Of a stretch of DNA of 5,401 nucleotides, positions 1 through 4,593 are shown in pieces. The notes under the pieces were generated by a model. That model had not been told where the DNA came from. It was given only the letters and a program-made list of their open reading frames with translations, and made no database searches. The stretch comes from Candidatus Saccharimonadia bacterium (GTDB lineage Bacteria > Patescibacteriota > Saccharimonadia > Saccharimonadales > Saccharimonadaceae): assembly GCA_023257055.1 (NCBI GenBank), contig JALRDG010000110.1:1-5401 (forward strand), given 5' to 3'. The number at the start of each line of letters is the position of its first letter. Position 1 is the first letter of the stretch. The translations under genes were made by a program, and so were the position numbers.

Positions 1-294
1 GTTAATAAGGCGTTGGTCGATATCGCCACTCAGTCCTGCTTCGGCGGAAATGATAATGAAAGCCTTTTCTTTGGCGCCTTTTTCGCCGAGCCCGCGCTGG
101 GTGATGCGAGTGCTCGGATCGACACGAAGCGCGCTATAGCGCGCCCAGAGGAGGCGGAAAAATTCTTTTGACAGCTCCACCTTATGCTTTACCTTTCCGA
201 CCTGGGTGGACGCAAGGCTTTCAAAAACCGAGGTGAGGTCTTCGATCGTCGTGATGTCGGCTGCATCTTTTTCAATGGCGCTAGCTCTACGCAT
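1..294 (-). CDS. atpG: F1 ATPase gamma-like subunit, N-terminal part (runs off left edge)
   Basis: The first 98 codons of a gene resembling F-type ATPase gamma, the central rotor shaft turned by the alpha/beta ring; the rest lies beyond position 1. Residues 7-40 form a helix in the register of the usual gamma N-terminus: the I-T-x-A-M element is replaced by DLTSVF (19-24). Residues 77-97 (KAFIIISAEAGLSGDIDQRL) match the usual strand plus GLCGG turn, here GLSGD. The basic residues normal in the first helix are largely acidic or polar (IEKDAADITTIED). The ATG overlaps the end of the alpha-like gene by 8 bases, with GGAGG six bases upstream, so translation is probably coupled. Position directly after alpha is the usual atp order. 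The family call is fairly secure from the match plus context. Whether it is a housekeeping subunit or one from a specialised paralogous ATPase is open; a beta-like gene would be expected next, off the window. Confidence 0.8.
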   Translation of the reverse strand, partial: MRRASAIEKDAADITTIEDLTSVFESLASTQVGKVKHKVELSKEFFRLLWARYSALRVDPSTRITQRGLGEKGAKEKAFIIISAEAGLSGDIDQRLIN

Positions 295-1768
295 CTGATT
301 CCTCCGATGATTCTTCCGTCGTGTCTGCAGCTTTTTCTACTAATGGGGTGGCAGAGTGTTTCTTTAATAACTCGGCCTCTAACTTATTAAACGTCTCTTC
401 ATCTTTGACGTCTTTCACTTTATGACTGATTTCTTTGACGGACTTTTTCAGGCCGGCAATATCTATTTCGACCTCACCTCCACTGAGCATGACGGTCTCG
501 AGCATCAACATTTGCTCGACGAGGCTATGCCGCTCTTCAGGTGGTTGCTGGAGTACTTGCAAAATATATTTACCTAACGTCAGATCAATACGGGTTTCTT
601 TGGAAAGCTGTGAAGAGAAGTGGGAGAATTCCTCAGCTTGGCGGTAGCGGGCGAGCTGTTTAAAGAGGGTGGTAGAAAGCCGCTTTTGGCGGGTCGTTTG
701 TGCCTGGCCACCGACGCGTGAGACTGACAGACCGGAGTTGACTGCCGGACGAAAGCCTTGACGGAAAATACCAAGGTCAAAAATAATCTGTCCGTCGGTA
801 ATTGACATAATACTGGTTGGCAGGTAAGCGGTAATATCGTCATTTGGCGTCAGAACTACCGGCAGGGACGTCAGCGTTTTGCCGTTGCTCTTTAACTTGC
901 CGGCACGCTCAAGTAGGCTGGAGTGCGCATAGAAAATGTCACCAGGGTAGGAATCACGCCCTGGATCCACTTCCTGCAGGAGGGATAGCTGACGATAGGC
1001 TTCAGCATGAGAGCTGAGATCGTCGTACATAATGACGACATCTTGCCCGTTATACCACAGGTATTCGGCCATTGCGCAGGCGGCGTACGGGGCAAGATAC
1101 GTTTGTGTGAGCGAGTCAAAGATATCGGCGAGGACGACAATCGTATGCTCCATGGCACCTGATTCACGGAGATTAGAAAGCAGGCGCTCCACATCTACTT
1201 TTCGACGCCCCATCAAGACGTATACGACGATACGGTCGGTTCCTTCTTGGCTGGCGCTAAGCTGGCTTAGGAAAGTACTTTTACCTGATTTACTGTCACC
1301 TAGAATCGCAATACGCTGGCCAAGTACGACCGGAAAGAAACTGTCGACGGCTGTTACGCCGCTCGCTAGCTGCTCATTAAGCATACTACGCGCCATAATA
1401 CCGGGTGCCGGATTAAAGATACCGGAAGTGGTCGATGTTTTAATGGTGCCCTTGCCATCGAGTGGGATGCCTGTTGGAGTCACTACTCGACCGATAAGAT
1501 TCTTTCCAACCGGTACGCTGAGGACGTCATTTTCCACAACCGCTAGTGTGCCTAGCGTCATTCGTTCCGAGTCGATGTTAAATAAAACTACTCGGTCGCC
1601 ATAGGCTTCTCGGACGAGGCCGCGCTGCCCGTCTTCGAACATAATTTGGGCTCCGAGGCGTACACCCTCAAGGCCTTTTACTTCAACTAAGAAGCTATTT
1701 ACCGCCACGACCTCTCCCGTAAGTTGGTCGGCTTCGACAAGCTTCTGAAACTGTGGATTATCAAACAC
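287..1768 (-). CDS. atpA: F1 ATPase alpha-like subunit
   Basis: A 493-residue protein clearly of the F1 alpha family (E. coli alpha is 513), the largely non-catalytic nucleotide-binding subunit alternating with beta. Seen in order: N-terminal beta barrel (about 14-85), the G-R-V-V-x-P-x-G-x-P-L-D-G element (93-105), P-loop GDSKSGKST (157-165), Walker B VVIMYDD (244-250), the PGRDSYPGDIFY segment (269-280), SITDGQI (322-328), and GLSVSRVGG (346-354) with the arginine finger R351. A helical C-terminal domain follows and ends in a Ser/Glu-rich acidic tail. The P-loop differs from the near-universal alpha form GDRQTGKT, and GRR (187-189) replaces the usual GQK. I chose GTG at 1768 because GGAGG lies nine bases upstream and residue 1 falls where the family begins; the frame stays open to an ATG at 1903, but that extension would lie inside the delta-like gene. 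The gene overlaps delta by 8 bases and gamma by 8. Confidence 0.93.
   Translation of the reverse strand: MFDNPQFQKLVEADQLTGEVVAVNSFLVEVKGLEGVRLGAQIMFEDGQRGLVREAYGDRVVLFNIDSERMTLGTLAVVENDVLSVPVGKNLIGRVVTPTGIPLDGKGTIKTSTTSGIFNPAPGIMARSMLNEQLASGVTAVDSFFPVVLGQRIAILGDSKSGKSTFLSQLSASQEGTDRIVVYVLMGRRKVDVERLLSNLRESGAMEHTIVVLADIFDSLTQTYLAPYAACAMAEYLWYNGQDVVIMYDDLSSHAEAYRQLSLLQEVDPGRDSYPGDIFYAHSSLLERAGKLKSNGKTLTSLPVVLTPNDDITAYLPTSIMSITDGQIIFDLGIFRQGFRPAVNSGLSVSRVGGQAQTTRQKRLSTTLFKQLARYRQAEEFSHFSSQLSKETRIDLTLGKYILQVLQQPPEERHSLVEQMLMLETVMLSGGEVEIDIAGLKKSVKEISHKVKDVKDEETFNKLEAELLKKHSATPLVEKAADTTEESSEESDA
301..305 (-). promoter_or_regulatory. Ribosome binding site of the gamma-like gene
   Basis: GGAGG on the minus strand lies six bases before the ATG at 294, within the last codons of the alpha-like gene. 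It supports that ATG as the gamma start and a coupled alpha-gamma junction. Confidence 0.7.
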
Positions 1769-2246
1769 GCCGGAGTACCTCCGAAAATGACGTCGGTGTA
1801 TTTTGCAGTGCTCGTCTGAATGACCAATCGTAGATATGGCTACCGGATCGTACAACCATGCCACCAAGGAGAAGGCGGTTATGTTCAAACCGCACAAGTA
1901 CATTCTTGCTAATATTCGATCGGCACCAAGTAGTCAGCTGTCGGATCACGTCCATGGTCGGTTGAGTTGCCAGCGTAATTGTGATGACGGTGGCCGATTT
2001 TCGAAGAGATTCAAGCGCCGTGATACATTCCTTAATCGTAGTGGTGTTTGCCGTGTCAGATATGTGTTGGGCTGCCAGAAACTGGGCCACATCTTCAGGT
2101 ACGGGCAGGGTATTTCCGTTTGTATGTTTTGTCGCTCGCCGTTTGATGGATGCTTTTTGTAGGTCGCTGGCGTAGCGATGCAGTGACAAAATAAGCCCAG
2201 TAAGATCTTGTGGTGACACGATGGTATCGGGAATGCTAAGCGTCAC
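1761..2246 (-). CDS. atpH: F1 ATPase delta-like subunit (short, divergent)
   Basis: A 161-residue protein resembling the delta subunit (OSCP), which joins the top of the alpha/beta ring to the peripheral stalk. The C-terminal signature is clear: after a beta-alpha unit (about 86-122) comes LLLGGMVVRSGSHIYDWSF (125-143), the family's L-I-G-G-x-V-V-R-x-G-x-x-x-Y-D-x-S. The N-terminal part is shorter than the usual six-helix bundle of about 105 residues and lacks the common ARPYAKALF-like opening, so the contact with alpha may differ. The GTG start at 2246 has AAGGAG nine bases upstream and overlaps the end of the b-like gene by 11 bases; the TGA stop overlaps the alpha GTG. The family call rests on the C-terminal motif and its position between b and alpha. 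Two cysteines (74 and 108) are present; I cannot assign them a role. Confidence 0.82.
   Translation of the reverse strand: MTLSIPDTIVSPQDLTGLILSLHRYASDLQKASIKRRATKHTNGNTLPVPEDVAQFLAAQHISDTANTTTIKECITALESLRKSATVITITLATQPTMDVIRQLTTWCRSNISKNVLVRFEHNRLLLGGMVVRSGSHIYDWSFRRALQNTPTSFSEVLRRV
1778..1782 (-). promoter_or_regulatory. Ribosome binding site fixing the GTG start of the alpha-like gene
   Basis: On the minus strand GGAGG lies nine bases before GTG at 1768, inside the end of the delta-like gene. It decides the start against the in-frame ATG at 1903, which would add 45 residues unlike any alpha subunit. Confidence 0.75.
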
Positions 2247-2913
2247 GAGTAGTCACTCCTTTTATTAGCTCCGCCTTATGTTCATCGAGTGTTGCTAGCA
2301 GGTAAGGAACTTGTGCGCCAAGATCGACTTCGTGCGGTAATGTTTCCTGAAGGAACGACATGACCGCATCGGCAAGTTTCGTATCAAGTTCTGCTTGCCG
2401 TGCAGCTTCCTGTTCGTCCAGGCGTTTCGTCATACTGGCAACACGAGTCTCATATTGCTCGACGAGTTTTGCTTCGAGCTCAGCCTGTTTTGCCTCCAAT
2501 TTCGATGTAAAGTCCACGTGTTGACGAGACGTTTTGGTGTTAATATCCGCGAGCGCTGCATTTGCGGTCTGACGCAACTCTTGGAGGGCTTTTTGATATT
2601 GTTCGGCCTCATCACGAATAACTGATCGACTAACGGAGTCGAGCTGCTTACTGAGCTGGCTTGTCGTAGCGAGGAGGTTCTTTTCCAGTTCGGCTGCGGA
2701 TCGATCGAGTATCGTCTGATAGTGTGCTTCGGCTTGCTTTAGTAGGCGACGCTTTACTGCCTGCGAGACAGACGGCTGCGGGTGTGGCGAATTTTTCTCG
2801 TCAAGTCGATGAGGGCGGAAGTGCGCATAGGCATGCTGCAATGCAAGCAGAGTGAGCATACCAATAAGAAATGCGTTCGCTAAAAAGAATAATTGTAAGA
2901 ATGTTCCACCCAT
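2236..2913 (-). CDS. atpF: F0 b-like peripheral stalk protein
   Basis: A 225-residue protein with the build of F0 subunit b: a three-residue outside end, one membrane helix (about 4-25), a basic H/R-rich border (27-37) pointing into the cytoplasm, then a long charged helix. Residues about 50-190 are rich in Ala, Glu, Gln, Lys and Leu and should form a coiled coil, followed by a short C-terminal domain (about 195-225) that could dock on the delta-like protein. It is longer than E. coli b (156 residues), giving a longer stalk or an added segment. Stalk proteins conserve little sequence, so the call rests on architecture and on the position directly before delta. ATG follows the TAA of the upstream gene with no gap; GAGG lies six bases before it. 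I see no second b or b' gene, so it probably works as a homodimer. Confidence 0.75.
   Translation of the reverse strand: MGGTFLQLFFLANAFLIGMLTLLALQHAYAHFRPHRLDEKNSPHPQPSVSQAVKRRLLKQAEAHYQTILDRSAAELEKNLLATTSQLSKQLDSVSRSVIRDEAEQYQKALQELRQTANAALADINTKTSRQHVDFTSKLEAKQAELEAKLVEQYETRVASMTKRLDEQEAARQAELDTKLADAVMSFLQETLPHEVDLGAQVPYLLATLDEHKAELIKGVTTRDA
2256..2261 (-). promoter_or_regulatory. Ribosome binding site fixing the GTG start of the delta-like gene
   Basis: AAGGAG on the minus strand is nine bases before GTG at 2246 and sits inside the end of the b-like gene. It supports the GTG start and an 11-base overlap with translational coupling. Confidence 0.7.
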
Positions 2914-3768
2914 TTAAAACCTCGTCAAAATAATATATATAACTACCATCGCCGCCGCCAGAATGCCGATAACGAGCGCAGAAAGCTGCAGTACGCCTCT
3001 GTACACGGCTGACTGCGCCATCGGGTTGCGGCCAACGGAGATAATGCTGCTACGAATCATCGAATAAATGATACTGGCGACCACTACGAGTGTAATGATG
3101 AAGATTGCCGCACTAATAATAATAGGCAGTGGATCGACGGTTTTTCCTGCTAGTGCATTCGCAAGGTTCTGGATTGCACCAGGAATGATGGTTTTTTCCG
3201 GGGTCTTATAAAAGTATGCAACATTAACAAGTACGGGCGCTTCGCCAATCATTACGCTCTTTTTACTACCGTCAGTGTCGGTGTACTCTTGTTTACTGTC
3301 GGCGGTATAGCGGGGTGCGTCTTGGGCGATACCGATGATTTTCGTATTACGGGTAGCTTTCATGCCAACCCCCTTTAAGGGAGACGCGGTGATGTGGTCG
3401 CCCTTTTCTACTTGCCCATTAATATCTGAGATAAGTACAGATGCGACGCCGCTGGTCGCAATGTGCACTTGGTCTGCTGAGCCGTTTGATAATGAGAGTG
3501 GGGTTCCGGCATTATTAATGACGACGCCATAAATACTATCAAGATTACTGGTTGTCGTGGCGCTGACGAGGTCGACTGAGCTGTTCTGTAGGCTGACGAT
3601 CGCCCCAAGCGGCAATGGTTCTTTCGTTGAAAATCCCTGACTAATAGGCGGAAGCGCATGAACAGTGCCGGTGAAAACAACACCAATGAACAGGGCGATG
3701 GCAGATACGGCAAATACGCGTCGCAGATGGACGGTGATTGCGGCAGGGGTAACGGTAGTGACTGGCAT
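2914..3768 (-). CDS. Exported protein with C-terminal c-like two-helix membrane hairpin
   Basis: A 284-residue protein of unknown function, first in the ATPase operon. Residues 1-38 look like a Sec signal peptide: R16-R17, a hydrophobic core (18-32), and an A-x-A-like end at V-H-A38. Residues 39-210 should be outside the cell. They are rich in Ser, Thr, Gly and Val and contain GQVEKGDHITASPLKGVGMK (118-137), a beta-rich pattern I associate with exported Patescibacteria proteins. Two membrane helices follow (about 214-236 and 258-281), joined by a basic loop with G246-R-N-P249. By the positive-inside rule the loop is cytoplasmic and the C-terminus outside, the topology of an F0 c subunit, whose loop (A-R-Q-P or similar) touches gamma. 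It lacks the c glycine motif in helix 1 and any Asp or Glu in helix 2, so ion transport is unlikely. No good ribosome site precedes the ATG. Homology to c is my inference; it could be an unrelated anchor. Confidence 0.72.
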   Translation of the reverse strand: MPVTTVTPAAITVHLRRVFAVSAIALFIGVVFTGTVHALPPISQGFSTKEPLPLGAIVSLQNSSVDLVSATTTSNLDSIYGVVINNAGTPLSLSNGSADQVHIATSGVASVLISDINGQVEKGDHITASPLKGVGMKATRNTKIIGIAQDAPRYTADSKQEYTDTDGSKKSVMIGEAPVLVNVAYFYKTPEKTIIPGAIQNLANALAGKTVDPLPIIISAAIFIITLVVVASIIYSMIRSSIISVGRNPMAQSAVYRGVLQLSALVIGILAAAMVVIYIILTRF

Positions 3769-3803
3769 TATACTATAGCTTATCTCTTGTTGTGCTTAGT
3801 ATA
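3769..3803. repeat. Inverted repeat TATACTA / TAGTATA in the divergent promoter region
   Basis: TATACTA (3769-3775) and TAGTATA (3797-3803) are exact reverse complements, 21 bases apart. The outer arm contains the proposed -10 of the ATPase-like operon and the inner arm lies just before its ATG. It could be a two-half-site operator, but -10-like AT-rich words can pair by chance. Confidence 0.3.
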
Positions 3804-3826
3804 GCAAAAAAGCTTACGCCTACCTA
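3798..3826 (-). promoter_or_regulatory. Probable promoter of the ATPase-like operon
   Basis: On the minus strand an extended -10, TGCTATACT, spans 3806-3798. The best -35 at 17-base spacing is a weak TAGGTA (3826-3821, three of six), as is common with extended -10 promoters. Transcription would start near 3791, giving a leader of roughly 22 bases before the ATG at 3768. A second TATAGT at 3777-3772 lies too close to the ATG to serve it unless translation starts further in. Confidence 0.45.
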
Positions 3827-3846
3827 TAAAAAGGTGCTACTATAAA
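3825..3846 (+). promoter_or_regulatory. Candidate -10 elements for the prepilin-like gene
   Basis: TATAAA occurs at 3825-3830 and again at 3841-3846, and TGC-TACTAT (3835-3843) could serve as an extended -10. No convincing -35 precedes any of them. The region must carry the promoter because the upstream gene is divergent, but which element is used cannot be settled from sequence. Confidence 0.3.
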
Positions 3847-3852
3847 AACAAC

Positions 3853-3859
3853 AAAGGAG
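3853..3859 (+). promoter_or_regulatory. Strong ribosome binding site of the mini prepilin-like gene
   Basis: AAAGGAG ends ten bases before the ATG at 3870. It is one of the better ribosome sites in the window and the main evidence, besides the pilin motif, that this very short ORF is expressed. Confidence 0.7.
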
Positions 3860-3869
3860 AAGCTGGTTT

Positions 3870-3974
3870 ATGCGGGTACGTCAGCAGTTGGAAAGTGGTT
3901 TCACAAAGTTGGAAATCGTGATCGTGATCGCGGCGATTATTATATTGTTGGCGATTGTATATATCGTCACATAG
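3870..3974 (+). CDS. Mini prepilin-like peptide (type IV pilin N-terminus only)
   Basis: A 34-residue ORF that looks like a complete but minimal type IV prepilin. The leader MRVRQQLESG (1-10) is short and basic and ends in the Gly required by prepilin peptidase. Then comes F11-T-K-L-E15, with Phe at +1 and the hallmark Glu at +5, and an unbroken hydrophobic helix (16-33, Ile/Val/Leu/Ala). Cleavage after G10 would leave 24 residues, with no globular head and no space for the usual C-terminal domain before the TAG. AAAGGAG (3853-3859) lies ten bases before the ATG, an almost ideal ribosome site, which argues for real translation. It may be a membrane-embedded pilin helix, a pseudopilus component or regulator, or a relic of a longer pilin. 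No other pilus gene is visible here. The match to the prepilin pattern is direct; the function is inferred. Confidence 0.7.
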   Translation: MRVRQQLESGFTKLEIVIVIAAIIILLAIVYIVT

Positions 3975-4003
3975 GAAGTAGTATGTGAAAATATATTGCC
4001 CCG

Positions 4004-4020
4004 GCCGTACCATAAACGGC
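4004..4020 (+). terminator. Small hairpin after the mini prepilin-like gene (possible weak terminator)
   Basis: GCCGT (4004-4008) pairs with ACGGC (4016-4020) around a 7-base loop, 30 bases after the TAG. The following ATTTCT is a poor T-tract, so intrinsic termination would be inefficient. It lies just before the MarR gene's -10 and might separate the two transcription units. Confidence 0.3.
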
Positions 4021-4030
4021 ATTTCTAGGG

Positions 4031-4036
4031 TATTAT
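4031..4036 (+). promoter_or_regulatory. -10 element placing the MarR gene on a leaderless mRNA
   Basis: TATTAT (five of six to consensus) ends six bases before the ATG at 4043, so transcription would begin at or next to the A of ATG. No Shine-Dalgarno sequence is present, which fits leaderless translation. No good -35 is seen at 16-18 bases. Confidence 0.45.
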
Positions 4037-4042
4037 AGATAT

Positions 4043-4510
4043 ATGCAGATTAATTCATCAAAGTCCGAAACGTTTACCGACGTTATCCAAAATTACCGTT
4101 ATACCATGAATCTTATCCTGCGCTATGTGCAAGATGTTGTCCGGGTGCATACTGATGTTCATCCAAACGTTCTCCTCATGATGCGATTTATTCGTGAGTG
4201 TGGTCCGGTGTCGCAGCATGAGATTGCTGTGCAGCTACAAATTTCCGACGCGGCGATTAGTCGCCAGATCATGACTCTTATTAAAAAAGGGTTAATTAGT
4301 ACAAAAGAAGATCCAACGAACCGTCGTAAAGTTCTCGTTGACTTAACGGATGAAGGCCGCGAGTTGATAAAAAAGACCGACGAAATCATCAATGCGGAAT
4401 TCGAAGATCTTTTAGCCGATGTGTCAGAAGAAGACATTATCCACCTAAAGGCAAGCAGTGAGATTCTGCGTGACCACCTCGTAGACGAAATCGATCGAAA
4501 ATTCTTGTAA
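4043..4510 (+). CDS. MarR-family transcriptional regulator
   Basis: A 155-residue protein of normal MarR length, a homodimeric DNA-binding repressor that usually releases DNA when a ligand or oxidant binds. The winged helix-turn-helix is clear: VSQHEIAVQLQISDAAISRQ (56-75) spans helix, turn and recognition helix, followed by IMTLIKKGLI and the wing EDPTNRRKVLVDLTDEG (89-105) with the D-x-x-N-R-R signature. Helices at about 9-35 and 106-152 should form the dimer interface. The single cysteine, C53, sits just before the DNA-binding domain, unlike the N-terminal sensing Cys of OhrR, so redox sensing is uncertain. The ATG at 4043 lacks a ribosome site and lies six bases after a -10, pointing to a leaderless message; the next ATG (codon 22) also lacks one and would cut the first helix. 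Its stop codon lies inside a likely operator, and a PAS-domain gene follows 83 bases on. The ligand is unknown. Confidence 0.92.
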   Translation: MQINSSKSETFTDVIQNYRYTMNLILRYVQDVVRVHTDVHPNVLLMMRFIRECGPVSQHEIAVQLQISDAAISRQIMTLIKKGLISTKEDPTNRRKVLVDLTDEGRELIKKTDEIINAEFEDLLADVSEEDIIHLKASSEILRDHLVDEIDRKFL

Positions 4511-4522
4511 TCCATATTACAA
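4505..4522. promoter_or_regulatory. Perfect inverted repeat, likely MarR-type operator
   Basis: TTGTAAT (4505-4511) and ATTACAA (4516-4522) are exact inverted copies with a 4-base spacer, overlapping the stop codon of the MarR gene. Size, AT-richness and the TTGTAA/TTACAA half-sites resemble operators of MarR-family proteins such as OhrR. It lies just upstream of the promoter for the PAS gene. It lacks a following T-run, so it is not an intrinsic terminator. Confidence 0.5.
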
Positions 4523-4538
4523 ATACGCTCTGTCCAAC

Positions 4539-4567
4539 TATACAGTCATATAATTTTCTCGTATACT
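4539..4567 (+). promoter_or_regulatory. Probable promoter of the PAS-domain gene
   Basis: TATACA (4539-4544, four of six) and TATACT (4562-4567, five of six) are spaced by 17 bases. Transcription would start near 4574, leaving a 20-base leader that carries AAGGAG (4580-4585) eight bases before the ATG. A perfect TATAAT at 4549-4554 is an alternative -10 but has no matching -35. Confidence 0.5.
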
Positions 4568-4576
4568 TAGTTAAGT
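4565..4576. repeat. Short palindrome at the predicted start site of the PAS gene
   Basis: ACTTA-GT-TAAGT is an inverted repeat with 5-bp arms and a 2-base centre, overlapping the -10 and predicted start point. CTTAG (4566-4570) can also pair with CTAAG (4578-4582), which would reach the ribosome site. It may be a second regulator site or an RNA hairpin; chance is possible at this length. Confidence 0.3.
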
Positions 4577-4593
4577 GCTAAGGAGTATTCTAT

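Noticed and set aside
1032..1604. 190-residue plus-strand open frame
   Set aside because: It lies antisense to the well-supported alpha-like gene, has no recognisable domain, and is best explained as a shadow of that gene's codon pattern.
1769..1903. In-frame extension of the alpha-like gene to an ATG at 1903
   Set aside because: It would add 45 residues unlike any alpha subunit and overlap the delta-like gene deeply; GTG at 1768 with GGAGG nine bases upstream fits far better.
2914..3768. Calling the first operon gene a normal c subunit (atpE)
   Set aside because: It is far too long, has a large exported domain, and lacks the carboxylate and glycine motif; only topology and the loop resemble c.
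3915..3932. Tandem ATCGTG repeats
   Set aside because: Two and a half copies only, explained by the Ile-Val-Ile-Val-Ile-Ala stretch of the pilin helix.
3840..4022. 60-residue minus-strand open frame opposite the prepilin-like gene
   Set aside because: Its residues show no motif, and it runs antisense to a frame with both a prepilin signature and a strong ribosome site.
3975..4028. Read-through of the TAG ending the prepilin-like ORF into 17 more codons
   Set aside because: The added residues (including C-E-N-I-L-P-R-P-Y) look like neither a pilin body nor any motif, and nothing suggests amber suppression.
4505..4530. Intrinsic terminator after the MarR gene
   Set aside because: The palindrome is AT-rich and is not followed by a run of T, so an operator is the better reading.
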